From: Rotaria sp. Silwood1
Lineage: Eukaryota; Rotifera; Eurotatoria; Philodinida; Philodinidae
Assembly: GCA_905250075.1 (NCBI GenBank)
Contig: CAJNOP010000003.1
Coordinates: 1,996,395-2,060,394 of the forward strand
Direction: 5' to 3'
DNA length: 64,000 nt
Position 1 is the stretch's first letter. Each line of letters opens with the position of its first letter. The position numbers were made by a program, and so were the translations under genes. This document shows, in pieces, positions 11,065 to 24,957 of the stretch. A model generated the notes under the pieces. That model searched no databases, was not told the DNA's origin, and was given only the letters and a program-made list of their open reading frames with translations.

Positions 11065-14000
11065 CATCATCATCATCATCTTCATGTTCATCACTGTCTA
11101 TTTTATAATTAGGTCGATTAATTGAAGTTATTCTTCTATCACTACGTTCAATACGATTTCTTTTACTATTCGATGATATATCATTATCATTATCATCATC
11201 AGATGCTGATAAATTTTGTTGTTGTGAACGATTATCATAATCATCATTATGATTTCTATTTGAAGCTGTTGATCTTGTACTATATCGTGTTCGTGTTTGC
11301 CATGTACTATTATTTCCATTCGTAGTCATACGTTGTCGTGTTTGACGTAATGATAAATTAGCACCGGTATTATGATCATTGGTTGTTGTGGGAATAAATG
11401 ATGTTAACGATATGGGTTGAGTACTTTGTGTTGATACTGATTCATTATCATCCATGTCATCATCGTCAGAATTTTGTTGTTGGGATGTTACTGAATGATT
11501 ATTTATTGTGGATAAACGATTAAAATGAGAATGACGACGATCAGTTGTTAGAGTTGTTGGAGAAACTAAAAAGTAAAAAGTTTAATTTTCAAAAAAAAAG
11601 ACAAAAAACATATTTATTTGAATTACATTGTGTTCGTCGATTTTGTCGACTACTTGAGCTTGTTGTCGTCGTTGTTGTTGCTGTTGTTATTGCTGTTGTT
11701 ATTGTTGCTGTTGTTGTTGTTGCTGGTGCATCACCTGTTGTATAAATATTATTTTCATCCGTTGATGAGTTTTGTAAATCTCTATAAAAATAAGAAGAAA
11801 TCTGTTAATACAATACTACGAAATTAAAAATATAATTGATCTTGCTAATCACAATGAGTTCATTTCATTCTGGGACATATTTTTTTCACCATGCTTTTAT
11901 ACAATCCTTCAGAAATGAAATAAGGAAATAATTCATATATTATAAGAAGACCTTATTCATATACAGTCTTAGGAAGTTCAAATTTTGATTTCTATACGTC
12001 AACTAGGCAGCTTCGGATTCACATCTTCCTAATTTCAACACTGCTTTTAGATCATATTTCATAAAAATATGTTTTAAAAATGAATCAAATACCGTCGTCG
12101 CGTTGTCATTTCAGTATTATATTGATGATTTGTTCGACGTTGTCGACGATCAAATATAGCAACACGTCGATCAAACCATGGTCCCAAATGTCTGACAACA
12201 TTAATCATCTATTGAAAAAAGAATTTATTAGATAAAAAAAAAACGAAAAGAATAACTATTTTTCGATTTATTTTACCTCTGGATCAGCATATGTTAAAGC
12301 ATTTTGAAATATTAAATGACAATCAGCAATAAATTCTCTTGAATGTCTATATCCACAAGGTGTTTGATTAAGTTTTGCTTGTATATCATCAAAACAAATT
12401 GGTGTTTTTATTATTCTTTCGTAATCCTTTAAGCAAAGAAAAAATCAATTTAAATTATTAAAAAAATTATTTTCATAAAATCTATTCATACGGGATATTC
12501 ATTTTCATCAATTGGATAACGTAATAAATCACTTCCAGGTTGAGATAATATATCATTAAGTATTGTTTGACAATCATCAAGCCATTCTTCATTCTAAATC
12601 AAAATGAGAATATAATAAATTTATTTTTTTTATTTTTCTAAATTAAAATAAAATACAAACCCATGATGATGAAATAGGTAATGAAATTTGTTCTGAATGT
12701 AATGCACGTTGATAGATTAAATTTATATCATTACAATTATAATCACTAAAAGAAGATATATATATATATATTATTATTATTTTAACATAAAAAGAAGAAG
12801 AGTAAAAGAATTGTGAATATTTTACCCGATATATTTCAATAAAACTTTCGTTACAATTTTAACTTGTTCAATAATTTGACTTCCTTTTTCATTAAAATTT
12901 TTTGCATTTTCTTCCATTTTTTTTACATCCCATTTAAGAGCATTTGATCGACGATAATAACCATTGGATATACGTTCTCGAATTGTACCAAGATCAATTG
13001 GATAAGCAATAACAACTGGATACCAAGCTAGTTGAACTAAGAAATAAAACAAAAAGATTTTTCAATTAGAAAATATATTGCTTATATTAGTAAACAAATA
13101 GATCATGAGAATATTTCTTGAAATGATGAGATTATTGCATTCTATAATGAATATTTTAAATTTCTTTTTTTTTTGATTTTGATTAATCGGCATACACGAT
13201 ATTTGTTTTTTAAGGAAGACTTAATCAACTTTTGTTTGGTTACATGGGCAGTTAGATGAAACAGAACTAATTAGTTTGAAATTATAAAAATATTTTTGTA
13301 GAAAATAAAAATTAATCTTTGCTCATTATTTTTGAATCTCGATATATGTATATATTAACACTAATATCTATGATTAGATTTAGTAACTATAACTTAAGAT
13401 CTAATCAATTACGATGTTCTATTAAAAATTATTTTCTATAATGAATTTATTTTTTATTATGACTTTGAAAATGAAAAAAGTCATCTAAAGCATCTATTTT
13501 AAATTGATCTCTGGAATTCTTTAATCTTTTCTTGCCTTTAGATAAACCTGACGGTGTGGAAGGATAATATGTTAAATAAGATTCATCTTATGACTCCTCA
13601 TATATATATATATATATATATAGAAAAAGTTTAAACCAAACTCGTCAAGCACCAATATATGTATATTCAATGTGTAATGCATTTGTCATCAGTTTTTATT
13701 TTAATTTCTATGTGAAGTATTTACCCGGTGCTCGAAATTGTTCAGTTACATCCATTTGCATAAGTGTATCGATTCCTTTTAATAAACGTTCACGTTCATT
13801 ATCAACACCATGTAATGGCCATTCATCTGCTGCTGGTTGATAAGATGGCATTTTCATGAGGTTTGATTCACAAGCTACACATAAAGAACAAAAAAATTTT
13901 CAATATTGGATTTCAATAAAGATTATCATACATGAATCATCACATTCGAAAATATCCCATGGACTCAATCGTTCTTCATTTTCACCATTATCCCATCGAA

Positions 14001-17000
14001 TAATATAACATTGAAAAGGACTATTTTCATGACGAAGATCAAATGGTTCACGTTTAACAATTGTTCCTGGCCACCATGTATCATCAATAAAACATCGAAA
14101 ATGATCACCTAATAAAATAAATAAATCTTTAAAATCTCTAGAAAATATAAAATTTTTTAATACCAGTTTTCCATTCTCGCTGTAAAGCGTGATCATAATG
14201 TTGTTTTAATATAATAAAATCAGCAATACCATCAACATCATGAAATCTATACAGAAAGCAATTTTTTTTCATTGAATTTTTCAGATTTCTATATTTTTGT
14301 TTTCTAATACTTACTTAACACTTATTCTTCGTGATGTGGCTTCAAGTGTATCAGGATTTAATAATTGAAGTCGAACATTAATTACACGCGGTGGTTGTTT
14401 ATCAGAAAAACTTACAGATACACCAATTACTGTAGCACATTCAACAGCCTTTAAAAAAGAAAATAAACATAGCCATTTTTACTGCCAAATGCTAAAACAT
14501 GATTCTCAAAAGTCTGAAGGAAATATCGTATTTCCAGTCCCTATGTTCGATCAAATACTGCAAAAATATGAACAACAACTATAGAATAAATGCATTATTG
14601 TCAATCGTTAGTATCTCATGTTAAACTGCATTAAATCTAAGACATAATTGCAAAGATAACATAGTTTTCTTATTAGGAATGTAGTTCCTACATGATCAAT
14701 TTGTTTTGCTCTACCGGATGTTGAAGTCAAAAATCATGAAACCTTGGTTTTTCTATTTCATGGATTCTTACTGAGTAAAAACATTTGATCACGGTTGATG
14801 TGAACAATCTACAGGAATTATACTCTTAATAAGAGAAAACCACTATCATCTTTGACATCATTTTCTAAGAATTGATGCGTTCTTACTAAGACATAAAAAA
14901 AAATGCATTTCGATTTACTGAAACAACAATGAGTACGGAAGTTTGTTTATTATAAGATATTAAAACTGTTTGAATGATAATAGATTTTTATGAATTCAAC
15001 AATGATTGGTGATTTATGTCCTATCGATATCAAATGATTTTATAATTTCAAGAATCCTTTCATAGTATAAACAACACTGATTTAGTCTAGGAAAATTATT
15101 TCTGTTTCTGTATTTATTCTATGATATGTTTTATAAATCGATGAATATTTTCGAAGGATAATGAAATGAGTCCAATACTCACATCAAGTGATTCACATTT
15201 ATTCCATGGTAAAGTTTTTTCATCAATTTCATACATTTTTTTATCTTTAACTTCATTAATATATAATTCATGACCTTGTATAAAATACATAACAATATCA
15301 CCGATTTGTGGTATATATGGTGAACATTTTGCAATTGTACGTGTTAACCAATCTGGTGGTTTAAAATCTGGTGAATAATTTAATTCAAGTTCATGTTTAT
15401 TTTCAAATTCTTCTTTTTTAGTTTTAACTTGTTCACGTCGTTTTTTTAAACGTTTTAATTTATTTCGTCGACGATGTTGTGTTTTAGCTTCTTGTACTTG
15501 ACGATTTTCATGTTCACGTTTATCTTTATCATCATCGTCATCATCATCATCTTCATCAGGTGATAAATTTCGATGTCTTTGTATACGTCTTTGTTGTCCT
15601 GTACGTGTCACTATACCAGTGGTTCGTGTTGTTGTTACAACAAGATCTTCATCTGTTGATACACTGTCATCATCACCACCACCACTCATTTCACTAGAAA
15701 AGAAATTTTCGTTTCTTTTTTGTATGTTCATTTTATTATTTTTTATCATTTTGTTTTTGTTTTACCTATCACCAAGTGGTACAGTTGCATTTGGTGAATA
15801 TTGATCATCGGATAGATCAGTTTTATCATCTTTATCAGAATCATATAATGCTCGAGTTGTCAGACGATTAATTGCCACTTCAACATTATGTGGAACTTTT
15901 TTAAGAAGTTCTTCTTGACGCATTTTAACAACATTACGTGTTGTACGTTTTTTTATTGGTGATGAATTATACTAAAGAATAAATTATTCAATAAACGATT
16001 CAATATTCATTTACTATGCAAACAGATAATACATTGATTAGTTGATGTCTACTAAGAAAATAAAGATGGATTGGAATACTGTTTAATGGTTTTCCTCATG
16101 AAAGTTTCAAGTAGAGATGTGCGGAGCAGAGCTATTTTGGTCTCGGTAACTTATTTTGTCACTAGTTCTTGTCTAGAGAAAACCATAGGTTTGACTATAA
16201 TCTTTCATTCCGGTCAGGACAATTTTTTTCTCATAGTCCGTGTCCCATACAGCTCTAGTTTTAATACATGTTGAGTAATTTTCTAACGAAGATGAATCAT
16301 GAATAAAACTGCTTATGTATCCTGTCCCTAATAAATAATGAAATTTGATAAATCCACAGGTTTTATATGTATTATAAATATACTTTAGTTTAGATATGAG
16401 AAAGACGTATTATATAAAATATGTCGTAGAGATAAGAAGGCGATTTATGTTGGAATAAAGATTACAATATCAATGCTTTGTTTAGAAAAAAATAATTATT
16501 GATTTCTGTTTTGTTTTTGAAAAGTATCTTACCAAATCTCTATGATCAGCTTTTTTCAAATATTCTCTTTCATAAGTAATTCGTTCATCATCATATCTAG
16601 CATCTCGAATACTTTCACTATGTCTAAACAAAAAAAAAGAAAGAATTCTTAATGAAAATATTCAATAAAATCAATATATTCTTACTCTAGTTCGGATTCA
16701 CTCAATGGTGGTATCAAATTTCTATGATAAACAAATGTTTGTTTTTTTTCGATATTTAATCTAAATGTTGATATATCAATTGTTTCTAAATATATATATA
16801 TATATAAATAAAATATTAATTAATCAATAAAAATCTTTTTGTTTACCAAATTTTCTTGTCATAAATGTACTTGTCATTGCTGGAGTTGTCATTGGTTCAG
16901 CAATAATAAGATCTAAATAAAACAACAAAATTATTTTCTATTGTTTTTAAACATTATTAAATACAAATAATAATATTACCTTCTAAATATTCATGATTAA

Positions 17001-20000
17001 CAACTGTAGCTGTATTATCATTTTGTGAATAATTTTCTCTTCCTGGTACATGTCTTTGTATATCATATGAATAAGCATGACCATGATCATCAATAAGATA
17101 TGGTGGTGGTAATAAATGTGGTGGAATATGTTGTTGTTCATCAAGTACATTATCATTGCTATCACGAGTTAATGGGCGTAAATCATTATGAAAAAATTGT
17201 TCGATTTGAGTTTGATTATATCGTGTATCAGTACCAAGACCAAAAAAACATATTTGACCACAAAGATCTGTTGTACATATAACATCACAATGAGGAGACC
17301 ATTTTGCTTCTGAATATGGTATTGAACATGGAATATCAATATATTGCTTGAAAAGAAAAACAACAAAAAAAAAATTAAATAAAAAAAAAAGAAAAAACAG
17401 TAAATGAAATGTATTACATCATTAAGAAAAAACTTTATAACTCGACCATCAATCATATCCCAAATAACTAATAATCCATCATGTCCTGCAGAACATAATA
17501 AACGTTCATTTGTTGGATGACATTCAAGTACGAAAACGGTTTTCTCATGTTTCTATAAAATGAAAAAGTTTTTTATTTTGTGAAAAATAAATCTATTCGT
17601 TTTTTTTTCTGAAATTTACTTTAAGTTCGTTAAGTAATGTTCCTTGATTAGGTTCCCAAACTTTGATAAGACCATTCTCATATGCAGTAGCAACATGTCG
17701 ATCAGTACAGGACCATGAAACAATTGTTACAGGAATTATTTTATTACTTACGCTTGTTGAATGATTATTTGAATCATTATTACTAAATAAAAATTAAATT
17801 ATTTTTTATGATTAATTCTTTAAGAAACTTAAGTACTTTTCATTATAATAGAACATTAAATGAAGAAGAATCTCATACGATTTCAAATCTCTTATGAATA
17901 GAAAATAGGTTTCATCGATAAAAAAATGATTTGTTCTTTTTCAAATGTCTTTTCCTCCTATTGTTTTTTTCTCGAAAAATCATTTCAATAAAAATGACTT
18001 CGATATCTGTTAAATACATCATCATATTTCTTCAGAAATATAGCATAATTTTTTTTCGAAAAATTCTTAACTGTCATAAAAAAAAAACAAAATGTTCAAT
18101 TACTTTTTATCCGCATCATCATAGTAATTAAGAACAATAGCTCTCCATGATTGTTGTTCATAACGCCAAATACGAGCGGTACCATCTTTACTACCAGAAA
18201 TAAATGAATTACTTAAATGTGAATAACATATTGTTTCAACAACACTCTATAAAAAAAAATTTTGTTTATAAAAAAATAAAAGGAATTAAATTTTTAATTT
18301 ACTGTATGTCGATCTAGTTCACAAATTTTTAATGGTGAATAAGTATGAAATGAATAAACTCGAATAACAGAATCACTACTGCCAGCAGCCACAAAATAAC
18401 CACCTAAAATTAAAATGTTGCTTTTTTTTATATAAATAATACAATTTGGACAAAAACATCACATACCTGGACTAAATGATAAACAAAGCATTTGTGCACC
18501 GGCGCGACTTTTTTCAACAAATTTGATTGGTCGAGGTCTAAAAATTTTATAAAAAATTCCTATTTTCAAGAACAAACTTTTTGTTTTTTATATATCTGAA
18601 ATTTTAACTATAATCATCAAATCATCGTAGAATATGATGCATACTAGAATAATACTCTTCCTGTGAATAAGAAGATCTAATCATTTTTCTTCTTCATAGA
18701 GTACACTGTAAAATATGACTGAAAAACAGATGGAAAGTAATAGATAGGAGAAGTAAAACATTAAATTATAAATATACAAGCAACGTTAATCGGTTCTTAA
18801 ACCTTAAAACTCTCTGGCTCATTCGAATCATCATTTGCAGAACGATTGCAATAAAAAAGGAAGCAGGTAGATGATAGCCACTAAAATAACCAAATGAGAG
18901 TGCATCTGATCGATCTGCCCGTCGAATTGGTCCGAAAATTTTAAATCTTATATGCTCTACTATCAGTACTAGAGATATATCAGAGACATCAATATTCCAT
19001 TCCAGTGTCTTATCCAGAGGGGTGCCCGGGGAGGAGAGGCACCCCCCGAAAATCGAGTTCGCCCTCCCCTAGACTCGCGATCATTGCGCGACGAAATATA
19101 TGGCTTGCCCTCCCGAAAAAATTTTTCGCCCTCCCGGAATTTCAAATTGCCCCTCTGGAGAAAAAAACCTGGATAAAACACTGTTCTATTCCTATGGTTT
19201 TTTCATCAGTGAATCTACTGTTCATTTTAATGTTATATGACAGATCGAAGGTAAGAACAATATTTTTCTGCTAAAACAAAGTTTTCATAGTTCTTTCTCG
19301 AACTCAAATTGAAATTTAATTGTTTTGATATTTTTCTAACTAAATAGATCAAAGAAAAATAAAGAAAGCTATATCTTTACTCGAAATCTGTTGTTCCAAT
19401 ACGATATTTCCAAAAACAAATACTTCCATCATGTCCAACAGATGCTAACCATCGATCATCTGTTTTACAAAATGGTGAAAACTGAAAAAAAAAGAGAAAT
19501 TTTCTTAGATAAATATTCAAATGAAAAATTTCAATAGTAAAATATACTTTTGTTGCATTAATTCCACTTTGATGACCATGTAGAACACATTCCATTTTAG
19601 TTGTTTTTAAATTCCAAACTCGCACTTTTTTATCAAGACTTGCACTAGCAACAAGTGTATTTTCAAAATTAATATCAATATCACAAATTTCTTTTGAATG
19701 ACCACGAAATGTTGCTAATAAACGGCCTGTACGTACATGCCACATTTTAAGAAGAAAATCATCAGCACCCTAAATTTCAAAAAAAAAAAAGAATTTTATT
19801 TATTTCATTATTTTAATTTTTTAAATCTTACGGATAATGCATAAGTTCCTGTACGATCAAATGCAATACAATAAACGGATGCTTTATGAGCAATAACTTT
19901 CAATCTCATATTCATTCGTTGATATAGATCACTTGATGGTAAGTGTTTAACAGATAATGTTCGACCAAAATATTCTCGTTCACGTAAAATTATTTCTATT

Positions 20001-20699
20001 TAAATGCTTTTTTTTTAATGAACAAAAAAATTACTTATCAAGATTTATCTTACGCATATTATGATTTGTTGGATTTGATAAATATTTACATGGATGATAT
20101 GCTGTTGTAAACATATTATATTTACGATCTAAGATTAAAACACAAAAGAAATAAATAAATATTCGATATTCTCTTTATTTGTTATTAGAAACATACTGGA
20201 TGATTTTTTTTGTTTATTTTCAAGAAAACAAGTTGGATCCATTTGAAGAAGAAATGTTGATAATGAACCAAAACGTTTACCAATTCCTTGTTCAACATAA
20301 GACATAACATTTTCTAATAAATGTAATAAATGATCATCGGGAACATAAGAATATTGTTGTTCCTAGATTTTGAATAAGGAAAAAATTGATGAAAATGATT
20401 ATATTTTTATTTTATTTACTAATTCTGAAAACAATATTTGGCGTTCAACACCATTCCAATTGCGTGTAGACGGCAAAAGCTAAAAGAGAAAAGAAAAAGC
20501 GAATTTATATTCATTATAATATCATTGAAATAAAAACGACTTACATTATTTTGTTCAAGTGTTTGTATAAAATCCTATAAAATAAAATTGAAATGAATAA
20601 ATAAACTGTAATAGACTTTCTTACATTAGCAAGATTTTTATTTGGTAATCCACGAAGATATTTAGCAATAAGAAAATTTAAGCCCGGAGATGAAGCCAT
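9761..20699 (-). CDS. PHIP: PHIP/BRWD-type WD40-bromodomain chromatin protein
   Basis: About 31 exons sum to roughly 1,790 residues (human PHIP is 1,821). Approximate exons run 20699-20625, 20575-20546, 20480-20420, 20362-20196, 20130-20053, 19997-19831, 19770-19549, 19482-19381, 18539-18467, 18404-18302, 18249-18105, 17782-17620, 17553-17418, 17347-16982, 16913-16846, 16791-16685, 16624-16533, 15972-15765, 15691-15181, 14451-14315, 14246-14164, 14108-13932, 13872-13724, 13036-12828, 12745-12660, 12596-12492, 12428-12279, 12209-12093, 11781-11625, 11566-10948 and 10259-9761. Family matches: WD40 blades (GRLLATFRGHSKEICDIDIN), HLLPPPYLID and RHVPGREN, the Tudor-like module (PDWLTRTIAKCSPYIPQIGD; DDTWWPGTIVKREPF), bromodomain 1 (YPVVIAYPIDLGTIRERI, with FNE keeping the Asn), bromodomain 2, and a basic tail ending RGRVLKQRLLSE. 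Known relatives read acetylated or methylated histones and serve as CUL4-DDB1 substrate receptors. In bromodomain 2 the Asn position reads Ala (LTYADPE). Confidence 0.93.
13053..13700 (-). other. intron of PHIP with an AT microsatellite
   Basis: About 690 bp intron between the exon carrying the run-up to bromodomain 1 and the exon with its core. It holds a (TA)n run at about 13600-13622. Nothing coding was seen. Confidence 0.6.
14452..15180 (-). other. intron of PHIP
   Basis: About 730 bp AT-rich intron in the middle of the Tudor-like region. No coding sequence or repeat was recognised. Confidence 0.6.
15973..16532 (-). other. intron of PHIP
   Basis: About 560 bp. The stretch 16105-16265 starts with AGAGATGTGCGG and ends with AGCTCTAG, which hints at a decayed short element, but the ends are not convincingly inverted. 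No coding sequence. Confidence 0.45.
18540..19380 (-). other. intron of PHIP carrying a hAT-like MITE
   Basis: About 840 bp intron between the WD40 exons ending in GTTDFE and starting RPRPIKF. It is lengthened by the 181 bp MITE at 19003-19183; the rest is plain AT-rich sequence. Confidence 0.65.
19003..19183. mobile_element. hAT-like MITE in a PHIP intron
   Basis: Terminal inverted repeats are CAGTGTCTTATCCAG on the left and CAGTGTTTTATCCAG (reverse complement) on the right, one difference in 15. The CAGTG start is typical of hAT elements. The flanks are a near-perfect 8 bp target duplication, TTCCATTC (18995-19002) and TTCTATTC (19184-19191). The 181 bp interior is markedly GC-rich (repeated CGCCCTCCC words) against the AT-rich intron, and it has no coding capacity. 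Good end similarity and an almost intact duplication suggest a moderately young insertion. Confidence 0.85.
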
Positions 20700-23476
20700 A
20701 TTAGTAAAAAGTTTTTACATGTTGATCAGTGAGTTTCTTTCGTTTTGCATAGGAAAAGTGGTGATAGAATAATATGACCTAACTTATGTTGGATTGGATA
20801 GGTCATTAGAAAAGTATTAACTAATGAAAATGATATGAATACATTTTTATCCAATAAGTTTTTAATTATTATATAATTAAAGAAATTTACATGAATTATC
20901 AATACAGATATGAGTAATTGATATAAATTTGTTGTTTTTAGTTGATGAAAAATATTTGATAGGTGACTATATACTACAGCCATCTACAGGACTATGAGGA
21001 AACATCTGATGTCGACAGATCGCTATGGTCATGGTACATGGATGGCGCTCTGTGGAAGCTCTTTTTTATATGCAGCTTTCAGTTGATTAAAGGTGTGAGA
21101 AAAATGTTTTCTTTTGAGTAGTATCAATATTTTTCTGATGAAAAGGCGACAAAAGATATTTTTGCATAATGTCGGGTGAATTTTATTATTCAATATCGAA
21201 TCAATAAGAGTACTACAAATAGTGTATGCCATTCTATTTGAATTAATATCTCATATCAGAGTATTTTGTTTTTTTTTGTATGTGAAATATATAGAATAAG
21301 CGCAGATGGACATTGTTTTACAGTTTGTTTCGCGCATTGTAGTCAATATAGCTTTATTTGTATCTCACCAAGTTTTTCAAAAATAATGAATTTGTACATA
21401 GTACATGTCGTAGCTTTACTTCCTCGTTGAGGAATAAAAATTCATTCAAATTTAAGTTCTAACCTCGTTTTATGGACAGTTTAATTTAATGGCAGAAAAC
21501 GTCAATTTAAATCTTGAACTCTTTTAGGTATAAATCTAGTTTTACATTGAAAGACTTTTTTGGGAGAACGATGATCCAGATGTAATAGGAACTCCTCCGT
21601 AATTCATTTATTCTCCGAAAAATTTGAACAATAATTAAGATATTTACATTATAATATGTATAGTTTCCAGAATTTTGAACATAAAATCATAGAACACTGT
21701 GACCAATCCTATTTCTGAACTCTAAAACCTTATGATTTGCTTCTTAAGTCTGAATATTCGGCTTGGCTTTCCAAATTCTTCTTGGATCAAACATTATGAA
21801 AACCTATTGACGAACACAGAAGCATTTATTGTAATGAAAAGTATCTCATAGGTTTTTTACTAGATGCACGTATTTTTATTAACGATTTTTCTATCACAAC
21901 TCTAGAAGATAAAATAAGGATGATGAAAAATTGTGTCTCAAAATAGATAAAATGAAATAGTTTGCGTGTAAGTAACAACACATACCTACATTGTGGTTCA
22001 CATTTGAATCAGAAATGGAATGTGCTAACAGCTATTTTACCCACAAGAACACCATAGAAATATATTCTATAACGCCCAGTGACGAGGGCAAGAAATGAGC
22101 GCGTAATTAACACCCATGAAAATACTATGTAGTCGAGTCTTCTTTAATAGGAACCACCTACAATATATACTAGTCACTAGACTTTACAAAAATACGGAAA
22201 AAATAAATACACGTGTGATGACTTGACAGACTAAATGCTAGATACTCTTGCTTTCAATGAATTAGGATATATTTTATTATTGAATCAATCGCTAGATTCT
22301 TTTTCGAAATAAACATATTTTTGATTTAAGACGGCAACCATGTTAATAAATAAACAAAGATTTTATTTACTTGGACAGATACTAACAATTCATCCTAAAT
22401 CAGAAATTCTATTCAATCGATCATTCGTATGAAAGCAAACTTTATTTGAATATTGAATGATTATTATAGTAATCAATTTTCTTAGTTATGAATTTTTTAT
22501 TTATAGAATCATCTTGTTCAGATAGAATTCAACAACTTTCCATTCTGTGTGCTGCATGGTTTCTTTTTACTCACACTGTTGAGTGTTGATAAGAAAAGTG
22601 CACGAGGCAGACATTTGACGAAAAAAAAAATCAATGTAAACACACATTTACAAAAAAATACAAAGGTTAAGTTATTGAAGATGCAGTAAACAAACATATG
22701 AAGTTTACAAGCTTTCATCAACATAGACTGAATATATATTTGTTAATTTATATTAATTGATAACGAAGAAAAAAAATATGATGTTTTGATTGTGACAATC
22801 TAACAGAAAGTTCGTCATTTTTTGTATAAGAGTGGTGAATTTGAATCATCTTAATGTTAATTTTCAAATTCTCTCTTAAGTTGAGCAATCTATTTTTTTT
22901 GTAAAATTTTTCACATGTGACCCAAGTTTTTCTATATCGAACAGTAATTTGTTATTCAAAGCCATCAGATTTTTAATTTGAATATCATGCTACCAAAGCG
23001 CTTGGTTTTAATCGCGTATTTTGCCGTACAATATTTCAATGTTGTTATCATCATGGTCAGATTTTTTATTCTAAAAGATAAAATAAAATCATGGTCACTG
23101 CTTGCTGTGTAATGACCTTACTTTGATAGCAATACTTCATAGTACATAAAACGGCATTACATGATTAGCGTGAGGGCCTATTCAATTTTTAAAAAATTCA
23201 AGAAACTTTCAGGAACTATACCTTTTCAAAACATATAAAGAAAAGAAAAGAAAGCAGATTGAGATCTAAGATTCCTGGATTTGACTTATCATGCAAACAC
23301 ATATTTTATAATATAATAGGACATTATGGTTATCAGTAATTGAAACTGAATTATGTGGATTGGTTAGATAAAGACTGAGTACTTTTCTTTCCTTTTATTT
23401 TCTTTGAAGAAATATACGATAAAGGGTTGTAAAGAATCGAACACAATTGAGTGAACATATAGTTGTTGTATGGATA
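20700..23476. other. gene-poor intergenic region
   Basis: AT-rich DNA upstream of PHIP. Its first few hundred bases should include the PHIP promoter. Several short frames (20726-20983, 21029-21232, 22518-22724, all minus) show no domain, splice context or similarity I can recognise. I see no RNA gene or transposase remnant. Confidence 0.5.
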
Positions 23477-23652
23477 CAGAGGTGTCGCGAAGTCGTCAAC
23501 ATTGGAGGAAGGATCAAGTATGTTTCTAAGACTAGATGAGCAAAAAGAGGAATAAAGCGCTAGAACTTTGTTGGAGAAAAACAAAAATTTCTCAAGATTG
23601 AAGGGCGTGGTGTGACACTCCTCTATCCTTCTTCTCGCTTGGGACACCTCTG
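23477..23652. mobile_element. Tc1/mariner-type MITE
   Basis: Inverted ends CAGAGGTGTCGCGAAG (left) and CAGAGGTGTCCCAAGCGAG (right, reverse complement) are both flanked by TA (23475-23476 and 23653-23654), the duplication made by Tc1/mariner elements. Weaker similarity (GAGGAAGGAT versus GAGAAGAAGGAT) extends about 40 bp inward. The element is 176 bp and non-coding. Confidence 0.7.
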
Positions 23653-23654
23653 TA

Positions 23655-24957
23655 TTGGTATAGATGTGTTGTATACGCCTATACAACGAATGATGTACTT
23701 TTCAAGGTCTAGAAACAACGAACTTGTTTTTTATATTGTCCCTCACTATCACCTTGAGACAAGTTTTGCATATTCTCACTGTATGTATATATACGTAACA
23801 AGTTAATATAATACAGTTTTTGAAGCAAGATTATGTTAAATAATACTTGTAGATTATTTTACAGTTTATAATCAAATATGATTGTTCAAAATTTGATTAT
23901 AATTTATTATTTTTTCTTGATAATTAACTTATTAATACGTGTACTCAATAAAATGACAAAAACTATAAAGATATCAATGGTTGCTTTCTTTGTCTTTGTA
24001 ATAAATTTATTCTAGGATTTCTTTTATTTTATATTCGTATACATAGTAAAGGATATAGGTATAAGAATCAATAGCAGATGTTTGATGACGCCTGTATAAT
24101 AAAATACTTATTTATATTCATTTGATATGTGAATATGAATACCGAAAAAAAAAGGGTGGTGAAGACAGAAACATTGTATAATGTTTTATATGATTAAATT
24201 TATTCTTTTTCTTTCTTATTATCTTAAAATTTACTCAGGTCTATTGTGCAGGTAAGAGTAGTAACAAAAAAAATCGAAAAAGAAAAAAGTTAATCTATGA
24301 ATATTTCATATCACTATAGAGATTGAAATAAATATCAATGTGAAATTAAGTAATGTCGGACAATCATGAAATACTTCATCATCTCAAATTATCAGTGTCA
24401 TTGTTAAAAATGAACAAAATAATTTGAAGATCATTTAACTAATGATATTACAGTGACTCCTATTGTTGTTATATCAACACTATCAACTTTCTCTAAAATT
24501 ACAATAGATACATCTATGCAAAATAAATTTTCGAATTCATGGTCAAAAAATTCAAAAGATAAATCCTCTAACACAACTGAATTTTCTTCTTAGCAAACTG
24601 CTGTTACACACTCACGGTCAATACAACAGTATTTCTTATTTGGAAGTCGAATTTCATGAGGTCATGATTAAAAAATGAAGCGAATTCAACAATAGATAAA
24701 CCATAGAATAACACTAACGCAACGAATCCGTAATGTTTAGACTGATCATTTCAATTACCAATTAATTCTGGACTCATTGGAAATCACACTTTTCTAAAAA
24801 ATACTTTAGTCAATTTTGAAAAATAATATTATCATTATTATTTTCTGTACAAAATCACATAATAACATAAATAAAGAAATTGTTGGGTTAAGCAAAGAGA
24901 AAAAAGAAAATACACTTTGTATCAAATTAATAGAAAAAAAAGAAGAAGAAGGAAATT
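23655..24957. other. gene-poor intergenic region
   Basis: AT-rich sequence downstream of the minus-strand membrane-protein gene, with TTTATT words (AATAAA on the minus strand) near 24197. No gene recognised. Confidence 0.5.

Noticed and set aside
11660-11726. CAG/CAA-type triplet run as a polyglutamine tract
   Set aside because: In the spliced PHIP frame the minus strand reads mainly ACA/ACG codons, a threonine-rich linker, not polyglutamine.
16105-16265. Possible MITE in a PHIP intron (AGAGATGTGCGG ... AGCTCTAG)
   Set aside because: The two ends are not convincingly inverted copies and no target duplication was found.
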